Source: Kalaharituber pfeilii (lineage: Eukaryota > Ascomycota > Pezizomycetes > Pezizales > Pezizaceae). From it: a DNA stretch of 43,515 nt. This document shows, piece by piece, positions 21,011 to 31,440 of this stretch (positions are counted from its first letter, which is position 1; every line of letters begins with the position of its first letter). The stretch covers positions 1 through 43,515 of the forward strand of contig WHUZ01000184.1 in assembly GCA_015179045.1 (NCBI GenBank), given 5' to 3'. The translations under genes were made by a program, and so were the position numbers. Under the pieces are notes generated by a model. That model had not been told where the DNA came from. It worked only from the letters and a program-made list of their open reading frames with translations, and made no database searches.

Positions 21011-21239
21011 CTCCCGAGCGCGAAGTTAGATGCGACTTTGTGCTGTGCCAGCAACCAGATTCAGATGACAAGCCAGTTCATCAGTTGTCACTATGTGCTA
21101 GTAACATAGGCAAATCTGATCAAGTGGCAAACCCTATACTTATATATATATATGTTATAAATCGTCACCCCTCGTTGGTATCCAACGTGTCCCCTAAATA
21201 TGTAAAAGTAACTAAATCTTAACCTTAGGCCGAAGAGTT

Positions 21240-21600
21240 TAGACACTCTAAAGGGATATAATATACACCTCTGTGGCCATTCCTGCCCACAGCATATATA
21301 CCTCCGTGGCTATTCCAGCCTGCAGCATATACACCTTCATAGCCATTCCGGCCCACAGCATGTACACCTCCGTTGCCATTCCAGCGGGCAGCATATACAC
21401 CTCTGTCGCCATTTCTGCCCACAGCATATACACCTCCGTGGCCATTCCAGCCTGCAGCATATACACCTCTGTGGCCATTCTAGCCCGCAGTATACATACC
21501 GCCGTAGCGACTTCGGCCCGTCGTATATACATCTTCATGGCCATTACTAATTCCGCCTCCCAGTACATGCACCTCCGTAGCAATTTCGCCTCCACATCGA
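21240..21600. repeat. 33-bp minisatellite (TGGCCATTCCGGCCCACAGC)
   Basis: About 11 units of ACCTCCGTGGCCATTCCGGC plus CCACAGCATATAC. The same family is at 25460-26035 and 27780-28200. Both strands stay open because the period is 33. Confidence 0.9.
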
Positions 21601-21799
21601 CTGGGAGATGAGGTTTAATGACCATTTCAACCGGAGGCTACATGTCAGGGTCTACCCGCGAAGGGGATATCCACCCGCACTGGCCTGTAAAGCTGCGAGT
21701 GACAATTCGGTCTGATCAACCGATAGCTACAGTCTGGCAGTGAAACACGGGTTGGGCACGGATGTGTATCACAAGGAACGTCGGCATGGTCAGAGCGTA

Positions 21800-22232
21800 G
21801 CGACAGCCACCGGACGGACCTCTAGGAGCAAAGCCACCGAATGGACCTCCAGGAGCAGAGCCACTAACACCAGCGAAGGTAAGGTTGTCAGGCAAGTGGT
21901 ACGATTCGTGCCTGTATGACTGGGATAGAAATTCAAAGGTGGACAGAAAGGGGAAGGGGAGGGAGGTGGAGGAAATGGACTTGACGGCATAGCGGGTTGT
22001 CTCATGGGTTTTATTTCCTCTATTCCCTTTTGAATGTCGGTGTATATAGTGAGTTGTTGTTTGTTTTTAGGTGCCTGTCTCCGGGCCATAAGGACCTCGG
22101 TCCAGGGACCCTGCCATGGCGAACAGCTGCAAGCGGGGTTATGTGAAAATAAAAAAAAAAAAAAAAAAAAAGAGCAGAGCCACTGAACAGACCTCCAGGA
22201 GCAGAGCCACCGGATGGACCTCTAGATGAGGC
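21800..22232. repeat. 27-bp tandem repeat split by a LINE insertion
   Basis: Units CCACCGGATGGACCTCTAGG plus AGCAGAG lie at 21808-21865 and resume at 22172-22232, with the LINE piece at 21866-22171 between them. Confidence 0.75.
21866..22171 (+). mobile_element. LINE ORF1-type insertion with second tail type (T2)
   Basis: The frame from 21869 reads TPAKVRLSGKWYDSCLYDWD and stops after EEMDLTA, matching the ORF1 C-terminus found before T1 tails. After about 140 bp comes tail T2: CCCTGCCATGGCGAACAGC, TGCAAGCGGGG, TTATGTGA, poly-A. GAGCAGAGCCACT flanks it (21853-21865, 22172-22184), though the target is a repeat with this word. This is the longest T2 copy in the window and shows what precedes the hairpin. 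Confidence 0.75.
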
Positions 22233-22389
22233 GAGGCAGTGGCTGAGGGATGCCTATAGATAGAGCATCGTGATATCATAGCATAGAGAGACAATAGAAG
22301 GAAGGCATGCCGGATTGACTATAAGAAGGGCCAGCTAGAGCTGCCCTGTCGAAAGGTCAAGCACCAAGCGTTGTCCTAATTTACACCCT
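22233..22389. other. Boundary region before the ORF2 fragment
   Basis: No repeat or motif recognised. The left end of the LINE ORF2 sequence is not sharply visible. Confidence 0.3.
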
Positions 22390-23705
22390 CATATTTACTA
22401 CATTATCGTAGAAACCGTAACACTACACCTAGGAAAAGCGGCATGGAGGATAGCAGCCAGACCGAAAGGGCTACCGCCAGCCAGACGGAGACAGTTATAT
22501 ACAGGAATTGCAAGGAATATTGCGACCTGGGGGTGCTGGGCGTGGGTGGAGTACGCGAAAGGAGCATCTCCAGAAGGTAAAATCAGATCGTTGGAGAGGT
22601 GGCAATACGTCGTGGCGAGAGAACTAACGGGGGCCCCGTGGGGGACGAGACGGGACGTGGTAGAAGGACCAACAAACCTGGAGTCCGTCGAGACGTTTGT
22701 TTATGGGGAGGCAGAGAGGGTAGAGGCCCGGACACTGAGGTTCGGTGATGAACCAGTCAGAAGACCACAGCCGGACATGATATACCTAAGAGGGGCCCTT
22801 GGACACAGAGACTCCCTGCCTCTACATGTGCACCCAATACACCCGTCCAATCTTTGTAAGGAGGAGTGGGAGAGACTGATAGCTGGGGAGGAAGAAGAAG
22901 GATGGATGAATGTGTACACTGATGGGAGCAGAATGGAGGACAAGACAGGCGCCGGAGTGCATCAAGCCGGAAAAGACACATCCATATACCTAGGGGAAAG
23001 ATGCACAGTCAATGACGCCGAACTGTTAGCGGTGGGAGAGGCCATGCGCAGAGAGGGGGAGCTGCTAATCGTAACGGACTCCAGGACCACGGTGACAAGG
23101 ATGAAGGGGATAGCCAGGGGAGACCTGACCCCAGGAGGAGCAGAGGAGTGGGTACGGAGAAGGTGGGATGAAAGGATGTCGAGGGGGGATCGAGACCTGG
23201 CGATTCTGTGGGTAAAAGCACACAGAGATATAGCCGGTAACACCGAGGCGGACACAGCGGCCAAAATAGCCATGGCGCTACAATACCAGGACGAGACGGT
23301 GACAGAAGCGGGCATCCGACAAGAGGCGAAGGCTAGTAGAGGGGTGGAGAGAAAGAGACTACAGCTGACGTACAGGCCACTCGAATACCTGGGGACCAGA
23401 AGGAGGGTAGCCACACTCGCAGGCATCATGGGGGACAAAGGATTGAGACAATGGAGACACCAGATAGGGAAGGAGGATTCACCGGAGTGCAGGTGGTGTG
23501 GAAAGGCCCTCGAGAATTACAGACATATATCGGAGTGCGAGGCATGGAAGAAGAGACTACCGGGAGGAGAGACGGGGCTGAAGATGCCAATAGGAGTAGA
23601 GAAAGGGAAGGGGAAGGGGAAGGAAGAGGGGGAGAAGAAGGGGATGAAAGAGGGGGAGAAGAAGGGGATGACACTGGCCGAGGTGCTGGACTGGGCAGCG
23701 AGTTA
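22390..23705 (+). pseudogene. LINE ORF2 C-terminal fragment: RNase H plus CCHC knuckle
   Basis: Continuous frame from about 22390; no RT motifs are included, so this is the 3' end of a Tad/I-type ORF2. RNase H motifs are intact: VYTDGSRMED, VNDAELLAV, IVTDSRTTV, WVKAHRDIAGNTEADTAA, covering the catalytic D-E-D-(H)-D set. A CCHC knuckle CRWCGKALENYRHISEC follows, then a Lys/Gly-rich stretch and the end AEVLDWAAS. That last peptide matches ends found just before T1 tails at 4304-4491 and 23995-24151. The element is 5'-truncated and its own tail is missing, because sequence changes soon after 23750. Confidence 0.85.
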
Positions 23706-23751
23706 GCTGCTTTTTATTCGACCATTATTTTTCCTTTACGCTCTTTTCTTA

Positions 23752-23927
23752 TCATTGACGGTGCTCCATCGACCTAGGTACCTTGATATCCTCTTTGTCG
23801 GGTGTTGTTGGTATAACCCGGCTCCAGATGCGTCTTCTATTCGACTGCCATCAGTGTAGTGGCTCACCCAGCCCTCGTCTTCAGCTTCGGTGATGGCTGT
23901 TTCCCATTCATCTCTAGTTGTGTCCAC
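23752..23927 (-). pseudogene. LINE RNase H fragment, opposite orientation
   Basis: The minus-strand frame reads WVSHYTDGSRIEDASGAG and STVND, the start of an RNase H domain paralogous to 22900-23030. Homology stops right after VND at about 23752, and an unrelated stop follows. It lies tail-to-tail against the ORF2 fragment at 22390-23705. Confidence 0.75.
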
Positions 23928-23949
23928 TGGGAAGGGTAATCGTATTCTG

Positions 23950-23991
23950 GTTCAGGGTAACAGTAGTTTCGCAAGCGCTGAACGGCAGAGG

Positions 23992-24022
<31 letters not shown>

Positions 24023-24262
24023 CATTACTCGCGTGCCGCCCTGGGGGCTATGGCGAGGTTATTTAGGTACATGTGGAGATGTATGAAAAACAAAATTAAA
24101 CTAAAGGAAACCCATTACTCCTGCCCTGCCCATTCCAGTATCTCCGCGACGTGAACGGCAGAGGCTTGACAGGAGAGGCTTGCAGGTGGTAGTTCAGTGG
24201 TTCCAGTTCAGCGGCGATGCCAGACTATGGTGAAAAGGCAGAGAAGACCAAGGACTGAATTA
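23950..24262 (+). repeat. Leader-like repeat split by a LINE tail
   Basis: GGTTCAGGGTAACAGTAG...CGCTGAACGGCAGAGGCTT is interrupted at 23994 and resumes at 24152 up to GAATTAGATCTAGGG. Confidence 0.8.
23995..24151 (-). mobile_element. LINE ORF2-type tail (T1) with 16-bp TSD
   Basis: Minus strand: VAEILEWAGQE and stop, about 70 bp of 3' UTR, the T1 hairpin (GCCC-CCA-GGGC) and poly-A. It is flanked by TGAACGGCAGAGGCTT at 23979-23994 and 24152-24167. Intact copies of the target repeat (1680-1710, 28670-28700) show the pre-insertion sequence. Confidence 0.9.
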
Positions 24263-24299
24263 GATCTAGGGATTGACAAGAATAACAAGAACATATGGA

Positions 24300-24822
24300 C
24301 TGCGAGCAACCATATGGGTCCTAGCAGGCGGGGTATACTGGCGGGTGGGCCATACTGGTAGGCAGGCTATACTGGCAGGCGGGCTATAGTGGCAGCTTAC
24401 TAGCTACCGATAGCTAGCCGGTTCTATGAGCCTGCCGGCTGTCGGCGGGAGACGGCCATGGCGTGCCGGCGGTCATGGCTTGCCGGTGGTCGTGGCTTGC
24501 CAGCAGTCGTGGCTCGCCGGCGGTCGTTGCTTGCTGTGTGTGCAATTTCATATGTATGACGGGTCCCTTTCAACATCGTGAGATGTGTGAACGTGAGCTG
24601 AATCTGACACGTACCGCAGGGCGCGTTGGACGGCACGAGAGTGGCATGATGAGTGCAGTTTCATATGTATGGCGGGCCCCTTTCAATGTCGCGAGATGTG
24701 TGAATGTGACCTGAATCTGACACGTACCATGGGGCCCAATCGATAACACGAGGATGGCAGAATGAGGTCAATCTCACAGGTATGGCGGGTCCCTTTTAAC
24801 ATCACGAAATGTATAGCACCTA
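24300..24822. repeat. 17-bp and roughly 60-bp repeats
   Basis: Diverged version of 1857-2340: 17-bp GGCAGGCGGGCTATACT units, 17-bp GTCGTGGCTTGCCGGCG units, then CTGACACGTACC units. No gene. Confidence 0.65.
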
Positions 24823-24867
24823 TGCCAAGAAACCATGGAGCTACAGCCGCCCCATGGTTTCTTGGCA
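24823..24867. repeat. 19-bp-arm hairpin, copy
   Basis: Same hairpin as 2463-2507, with a one-base difference in the right arm (GCCCCATGG). Confidence 0.85.
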
Positions 24868-24929
24868 TGACGAGACAAGGTAGCACGCATGTCTGGTATG
24901 GGAAGTACCGCAATATACTTGGGCAGAAA

Positions 24930-25138
24930 CAAATTCATTATGTCAGCTGTCCAAATTTCATCACGTCAGCTGTCCAAATACTTTCTTACATAATGAATTT
25001 GGACACCCTATCACGAAATATGGACTGTCTTATGGCTATCACCAGCCAAGCATACGAAAATATGCTAATTTCTGCCGAATACTGCATGGCGCATGAATAT
25101 GCATTTATCCCCTGTCCAAATACTTATTTTTCTGTCTA
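24930..25138. mobile_element. Dispersed TTTGGACAG repeat, copy without the nested MITE
   Basis: Reverse-orientation relative of 8343-8637. It carries the empty site for the 80-bp MITE. Confidence 0.6.
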
Positions 25139-25199
25139 GTACTACTATACTAACCAAATACTCTAGGCTTCATGAACATGCAGAAACCTTTGGCTATGT

Positions 25200-25345
25200 A
25201 GAAGTTTTGAGTAGCTCTAAGATAGCTCTGAAACTCTTAACCGGCCCTAAAGTAGCTCTGGAAGTCTTTAGTAGTACTGGGATGGCTCTGAGAGGCTTGT
25301 GTAGTGCTAAAGTAGCTCTAAGATGACTCTGGAGTAGCTCTAGCA
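25200..25345. repeat. Degenerate roughly 30-bp tandem (TAGCTCTGAAA)
   Basis: About four units begin TAGCTCT or TGGCTCT and contain AGT(A/G)CT. The flanking 25346-25455 shows nothing. Confidence 0.5.
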
Positions 25346-25459
25346 ATATATAGTCTAATGAATGGGCAAATACAGCATCCAATGAGTGCTCAATTAGCGG
25401 TCCAATGCACAGCTGAATTCCTGGTACTCTATATCATACAGCTGCCCTTTCAGTCCACC

Positions 25460-26035
25460 ATATATATACCTCTGTATCCATTCCGCCCTACAGCATACAC
25501 ACCTCCATACTCATTCTGGCCCGTAGTACATATACCTCTGGAACCATTCTGGCCTATAGCATCTATACCTCTATAGCCATTCCAGCCCAAAGCATATCTA
25601 TCTCCAAACCCATTCCGGCCCACAGCATATACACCTCCGTGGCCATTCCGGCAGGGAACACATACACCTCTATGGCCATTCCGGCCTACAGCATATACAC
25701 CTCTGTGGCCATTCTGGCCCACAGCATAGACACCTCCACGGCCATTCCAGCCTGTAGGACATATACCTCTATGGCCATTCCGGCCCACAGTATACACACC
25801 GCCGTAACGACTGAGGCCCGTCATATATACACCTCCGCAGTCACTTCGGCCCACCGCATATACACCTCCGTGGCCATTATGAATTCCGCCTCGCAGTATG
25901 TGCACCTCCGTAGTCATTTCGCCCTGTAGCATATACACCTCGGTAGCCATTCCGGCCCTATATGCACCTCCGTAGTCATTTCGCCCCGTAGCATATACAC
26001 CTCGTTAGCCATTCCGGCCCGCCGTATACACTCCT
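25460..26035. repeat. 33-bp minisatellite
   Basis: About 17 units of the CCATTCCGGCCCACAGCATA family (see 21240-21600). Confidence 0.9.
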
Positions 26036-26310
26036 CCGTAGCCGTAACATCCAGTACCTTCCAACGCCTACTGCAGCCTAAACCCTCACACCCATAACAC
26101 GCAATGGCTGCACATCTTCGCAGTGCAATGGCCGTGCATCTTCGGATTGCAATAGCAGCCTACATTCGCAGTGCACCTTTGCAGCAACACAATGCCAGCA
26201 GCACAATGGCAGTGCACTTTCACAGCATCATGGGAGCATATATATTTGTAGCGCACCTTGCCAGGAGCACAATGGCAGCAGCGCAATGGCACCGCAGTTT
26301 CCTAGCGCAA
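26036..26310. repeat. 30-bp minisatellite and shared flank
   Basis: ACACTCCTCCGTAGCCGTAA and the following 30-bp GCAATGGC units parallel 266-450. Confidence 0.7.
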
Positions 26311-26324
26311 CAGTGTGATGAACA

Positions 26325-26930
26325 GGTCTGAGTCCAGGTACAAGATCTGGGTACGAGGTGGCAGGCGGGCGCTGAGGCGATGTCACAGTGGAGGCGGAGG
26401 CAGAGGCGGTCGGAGCTATATGATATCGAGAGGTAGATGTATTAAAAGCTAAATATACAACTTGGGTAGGATACAAGTCCTTGCGTGGAGACGCAAGAGG
26501 GAGGAGGGAAGAGGGCCTCTTTATAGAAAACCCTCGCTGGAAAATCCAGGCAAACAAGCAAACAAGCAAACAAGCAAACAAGCAAACAAACGAAGTACAT
26601 GGAAAACCGAGAAGCAACTAGAAGTACATGGAAAACAAAGGAAACGACAGGAAGTACATGGATGGCCACGGAAATGACTGGAAGCAGGTAGAAGCGTCAA
26701 GAATATACGGGAATAAGCTCGCCGATACCTGTTTCCACCAGCTTCTATAGCTTTCCGGCAGATTCTATAGCTTCCGGCAGGTTCTACGGCTTTCCGGCGG
26801 GTTCTGCGGCTTTCCGGCGGGTTCTGGGGATCCGCGTTCTTCTACAAGGTTCTGGCAGGTTCTTCGGCTTCGGCCTGTTAACCGATGACCGGGATGCTGA
26901 CGGCCATGTCGCTTAAGCGTGCTCACAGGT
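26325..26930 (-). promoter_or_regulatory. Promoter-like block, diverged third copy, minus strand
   Basis: Reverse complement resembles 735-1260: AGAACCCGCCGGAAAGCCG tandem repeats, a GTTT/GCTT tract, TATAAAGAGG (26516-26525) and the CTGCCTCCGCC stretch. Divergence without loss of the TATA box supports it being a functional element promoter rather than a recent duplicate. Confidence 0.45.
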
Positions 26931-27189
26931 CCAGGGATATTTATCGGAGTGCTAGAAGGAGTGCGGCGAATTGCAACGGTGTCAGGGTCAGCTGCACGTG
27001 TACGAGTACTGGCGAGTCGTATGTTGGTTGCCAGTATAGGACCGGAGCTGGAGGGTCTTGGGCGAGGGGTCCGGGTTGGATTGTTACAGTAATGCAACGT
27101 GTAACCGAGGCGACAGCTCCTAACGCAGGAGGAGGCTTTCCGGCAGCACCAGGCCCACAAGACCCCGCCACTAACCGCTTCACCGACCA

Positions 27190-27650
27190 CAGAAGATGCC
27201 ACCACCAGGGGAGGAGTCGGCATCGTAATACATGGCATTGCGTTGAGGAAGGACTTGGGGAAAGTGAAGAAGTGGTTGGCAGCAGCTAACGAGAGTTTGG
27301 GGAAGATCAAGGGCATTCGTTGGCTGAGGAAGCGGAACTTGTTGGAGGAGGCAGGCAAGACAACAAGTTCGGTGGTTGTATACTTGGAGAAAGAGGTGGA
27401 CGTTGAGAAGGTTAGACTCAGCGGACGGTGGCACAGATCCGCTCGGTATGAGTCGGAGAGGAGGCGGAGATAAGGGGGAGATACTGGGCGCAGTCCGCAT
27501 TACTAGATAGTCCGCGGATACTACATGTACTTAGGATTGGTGTTATTCTTGCGTTCTTTTTTTTAGGCTTTTTTCTAATAAAAACCCTCGCCATAGCCCG
27601 TCGGGCGGCAAGCGAGTACTGATATAAAAAAAAAAAATAAAAAAAACGTG
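27190..27650 (+). mobile_element. LINE ORF1-type piece, tail T1, longest T1 ORF1
   Basis: The frame reads GGVGIVIHGIALRKDLG, IKGIRWLRKRNLLEEAGK, TTSSVVVYLE, VRLSGRWHRSARYESERRRR and stops at 27473. I/V-HGI-L and the SSVVVYL region are features of Tad-type ORF1 C-termini. After about 110 bp of UTR comes the T1 hairpin (GCCC-GTC-GGGC) and poly-A. No ORF2 is present. The ORF1 frame can be followed upstream to about 27130. Confidence 0.75.
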
Positions 27651-27779
27651 TGGTTTAATGAATGGCCGAATACAGGTCCCAGAATGTAGCCTGATGTGCG
27701 GCCCAATGCATAACTGAATTCAACAACAACTGCTCCGCTCTGCTGGCGCTCCACGCCTAACAGCTGCCCTTCCGGTCTA

Positions 27780-28200
27780 CCATATATACACCTTCATAGC
27801 CATTCCGGCCTATAGCATATATACGTCCGTGGCCATTCCGGCCTGCAGATACACCTCCTAGCCATTCCAGCCTACAGCATATCCACCTCCATAGCCATTC
27901 CGGCCCACAGCATATACACGTCCGTGGCCATTCCGGCCTGTAGCATGTATACCTCCATGCCTATTCTGGCCCGCAGCATAAACACCTTCGTCGCCATTCC
28001 AGCCCGCAGCATATATACCTGTGTGGCCATTCTGGCCCGCAGTATATACACTTCCGTAGCCATTCTGGCCCGCCGTATATACACCTCCGTAGCCACTTCG
28101 GCCCGCTGCATATACACCTCCGTGGCCATTACGAATTCCAGCTCCCAGTATATGCAACTCCGTAGCCATTTCTGCCTGCCGTATACACACCTCATGGCAG
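27780..28200. repeat. 33-bp minisatellite
   Basis: About 12 units of the same family as 21240-21600, ending with GCAATGGCAGCATACA and GTGCGACCCGATGG sequence shared with 2640-2700. Confidence 0.85.
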
Positions 28201-28331
28201 CACGCAATGGCAGCATACATTTGATATGTATAGTTGGTGCGACCCGATGGTACAAGATGAAGTGGAATAAGCTGAATTTGACAGGCATGGCTAGCCCTAG
28301 CCATTCCAGTAGCCATTTCGGTAGCCATTTT

Positions 28332-28393
28332 TTTTTTTTTTTTTTTTTTTTTTAATCACATAACCCCGCTTGTAGCACTTGGCCATGGCAGGG
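28332..28393 (-). mobile_element. Micro-retroposon: T2 hairpin plus poly-A
   Basis: Minus strand AACCCTGCCATGGCCAAGTG...GCGGGGTTATGTGATT then poly-A, 62 bp. It is flanked by TTCGGTAGCCATTTT (28317-28331, 28394-28408), though the target is a 15-bp satellite. Confidence 0.75.
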
Positions 28394-28760
28394 TTCGGTA
28401 GCCATTTTGGCTGCCATTTCAGCGGCCATTTCATCAGCGATTTCAGCAGCCTTTTCAGCAGCCTTTTCAGCATTCATTTCGGTAGCCGTTTCGGCTGCCA
28501 TTTCAGCTGCTATTACGGCTGCTATTTTGGCTGCCAACTCACCAGCCATTTCAGCATTAGATACACATGGCTGTGCCGACGCAAGGGCACAAGCTGAGCT
28601 CCAATTGTCACGCGGCGGTGAGCTGGTGCTGCTAACGGATACCACATGTTCAGGGTAACAGTAGTTTCTCAAGCGCTGAACGGCAGAGGCTTGACAGGAG
28701 AAGCTTGCCGGTAGTAGTTCAGTGGTTCCAGTTCAGCGGCGATGCCAGACTATGGTGATA
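28394..28760 (+). repeat. 15-bp minisatellite followed by leader-like repeat
   Basis: GCAGCCATTTCAGC units to about 28560, then CACAAGCTGAGCTCCAATTG and the GGGTAACAGTAG leader to about 28758, where it is cut off. Confidence 0.7.
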
Positions 28761-29430
28761 GCAATTTTCAGACGTATTTGACATATACGAAATGGGCTGT
28801 TTTCTATAGGCACGAGGAGTCTATTTTCAACGAACTTTACAAGCACTCGCGATGAGCCAGTTTCAGCATATTTCGTGTGGGCAAAATGTGCACGGGCATA
28901 AAGCAACGGCCACAATGTGATAAAAAGTAAAATATGTGTGATGTGCATCCTAGTGATTTTCATTTAGGCCAGCATCAAAGCAGTTTTGGTCAGCGTCGCA
29001 AAAAAAAAAACCCCATTTGTGGCTAGCATCAGATATGCCCATGCCAGCATAGAAAAAAAGCGGCCAACTTGAGTTTAATTCATGCCGCATGCCAAAGTTT
29101 GAAAGAAAATACCCCTGGCATACACCTGACCTGCGACTGAAATTTGGTATGGGCGACCCTCTAACCCCTCGCTCTGTAGAATCAGCTCCGAATTTAGCAA
29201 CCTATACGAGACCCAACGGGGGCCCAAGCGACCTCACCAGCACTCAATTCAGTAACCCAAGGGAGAGCCCAGTACGTATCTGGCTCCGCCCCTTTTCAAC
29301 ACCATAAACTTAATCTCAATTCCATAATGTACTAACCAGGGCAGTTCAGACATGCTGCGATATTGCCAAATTGAGTTAATTGACTATTTTCATACCATTG
29401 GGCATATTGGGCGCACGTATGAGACTTGGA
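28761..29430. other. No gene; remnants of the 58-bp satellite
   Basis: Bases 28770-28900 contain words of the 58-bp family (ACGTATTTGACATATACGAA, GCACTCGCGATGAG). 28901-29430 shows nothing recognisable. Confidence 0.35.
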
Positions 29431-29434
29431 ATTG

Positions 29435-29665
29435 TAGAATACATGGAGCATGTTGAGCATGTTAAGCATGTTGAGCACATTAAGCATTTGAGCACGTTGA
29501 GTGCGCTTATGAGATGTAGGTACATTGAGTATATTAAGCATAGTGAGTGTGCGCACATGAGATGTAGAACACATTGGGTACATTAAGAATGTCGAGTATG
29601 TTGAGCATGTACATGAAATGTAAAACATATTGGGCACATTGCTCATGTTGAGCACGTTGAGCACG
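29435..29665. repeat. 9-bp based repeat (TTGAGCATG/TTGAGCACG)
   Basis: Irregular runs of GTTGAGCATGTTAAGCATG words. Confidence 0.75.
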
Positions 29666-29925
29666 TTCCGATGCCGGCGGCAGGATTACTTGCGTTGCAG
29701 GTGCAATGGAGGACATTTTGAGCACGTTGAGCATGTCACAACACCAGTGGCAGGATTTCTTGCATTATGGACACAATGGAGGACATTTTGAGCACGTTAA
29801 GTATGTTGCGGCGCCAGCAGCAGGATTACTTGCGTTGTGGGTGCAATGGGGACATTTTGAGCACGTTGAGCATGTCGCGACGCGGACAGCAGGATTACTT
29901 GCCTTGTGGGCGCTGAGGGCGTAAA
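29666..29925. repeat. 70-bp tandem repeat, four copies
   Basis: CAGGATTACTTGCGTTG-type starts at 29681, 29751, 29821 and 29890. Each unit includes ACATTTTGAGCACGTTGAGC, tying it to the 9-bp repeat. Confidence 0.9.
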
Positions 29926-30059
29926 CTACCTTTTGTGATACGATAGGCGTGCCAAGCCAGAGAGTCAGGAAGCCAGAAATGCATCGTGTGTCGTGACGCT
30001 TGCTGCCTCGTCGTGATACTGCTGATGCAACCTCTTTTTTGCTGATGAAGTAGCACCTA

Positions 30060-30104
30060 TGCCAAGAAACCATGGAGCTATAGTCGCTCCATGGTTTCTT
30101 GGCA
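30060..30104. repeat. 19-bp-arm hairpin, copy in unrelated context
   Basis: TGCCAAGAAACCATGGAGC and its exact complement around TATAGTC. The flanks are not those of the 2463 copy. Confidence 0.85.
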
Positions 30105-30439
30105 TGATGAGATGCATGTCTAGTATGGGAAGTACCGCAATGGCAGCACAGTTTCGCAGTGCAATAGCAGTGCCCCAGCGCCCCAGCGCCCTCGCGCTCA
30201 TGGCACTGAGGGTGCAAACTCCCCTTTTTCCTGATGTTTCTACATTCGTGAGGAGCCAATTTTCGACGTATTGAATACATACAAAGTGGTCTATTCCATA
30301 CATGTGCTACGAAGGCATTTTTGATACCCTTACCCATGATACAAGGGCCGCAATGTGATTTCCACCTAGCTAAAGAACCGGCTTACCGCACCTGTATGAT
30401 GTCAGGTAAGAAGCCGGCCCCAGTTTGCCAAGGGTAGGT

Positions 30440-31440
30440 AAAATAGCATGCGTGGCAAATACGTCCCAAATGCCCTCGTCGCGCATGTTGAAAATAGAGA
30501 TGGTAAATACGTCACAAATGCCCTCATCATAGACCATTTTGGAAAATAAACCATTTTGTGCATAGTAAATACGTTGGAAATGCCCTCACCGTGCATGTGG
30601 AAAGTAGACCGTTTTGCACATAGTAAGTACGTCTGAAATGCCCTCGCCGCGTATGTGGAAAACAGACCATTTTGCATTAAATACATTAGAAATGCCTTCG
30701 CCGCGCTTGTGGAAAGTAGACCGTTTTGCACATAGTAAATACGTCGGAAATGCCCTCGCCGTGCATGTGGAAAGTAGACCGTTTTGCACATGGTAAATAC
30801 GTTGGAAATGCCCTCACCGTGCATGTGGAAAACAGACCGTTTTGCACATAGTTGGAAATGCCCTCGCCGCGCTTGTGGAAAATAGTCCGTTTTGTACATA
30901 GTAAATACGTTTTTTTTTTTTTTTTTTTTAATTTCATTACTCGCATGCCGCCCTACGGGCTATGGCGAGGTGTATATTAACTAACTAAAAAAAAGAAGAT
31001 AACCACTAAGTACATGTATTGCCCGCGTATCCTCCATGGTGCGGGTAGCTTTTCACACCCAGAATCGTGTCTGTGACCTCCTATTTCGTTCCCCTTTCTG
31101 TCTCATACACGTCTGTCTTTAACCACCTTCCTCCGAGTCTGACTTTCCCGGTGTCCTTTGGTTAGTAAATACGTTGGAAATGCCCTCGCCGCGCATGTGG
31201 AGAACAGACTGTTGGAAATGCTCTCGCCGCACATCTGGAAAACAGACCGTTTTGCACATAGTAAATACGTTGGAAATGCCCTCGCCGCGCATGTGGAAAA
31301 GAGACCATCTTGCGCATAGTAAATACGTCGAAAATGTCCTCGTCGCGTATGTAGAAAATAGGTCATTTTGCACACGTTAAATGGGCTCCTCGCACATGAA
31401 TAAAATAAACCATTTTGCACATGGCAAATGTAACGGATGA
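30440..31440. repeat. 58-bp satellite, interrupted by a LINE
   Basis: Units AGTAAATACGTTGGAAATGC ... CATGTGGAAAATAGACCGTT ... GCACAT, 58 bp apart (for example 30565 to 30623, 30735 to 30793), with some shortened units. The array is cut by the LINE at 30912-31162. Diverged units continue at 31640-31870 and occur at 30240-30320, 37830-37970, 38080-38240 and 38727-38850. Confidence 0.85.
30912..31162 (-). mobile_element. LINE ORF1-type insertion, tail T1, in 58-bp satellite
   Basis: Minus strand: KVRLGGRWLKTDVYETERG, stop, about 160 bp of UTR, T1 hairpin (GCCC-GTA-GGGC) and poly-A. TAGTAAATACGTT flanks it (30899-30911, 31163-31175), a word the satellite also carries. Confidence 0.8.

Noticed and set aside
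18690..21054. Series of 85-130-codon ORFs in both directions
   Set aside because: Produced by the 66/74-bp satellite; frames break at each A monomer because 272 is not divisible by three.
22390..23705. Intact LINE ORF2
   Set aside because: Only the RNase H and CCHC part is present; no endonuclease or RT motifs upstream.
21240..28200. Coding genes from the 33-bp arrays (SVAIPAHSIYT repeats)
   Set aside because: The frame is open on both strands purely because of the 33-bp period; no start, stop or flanking domain.
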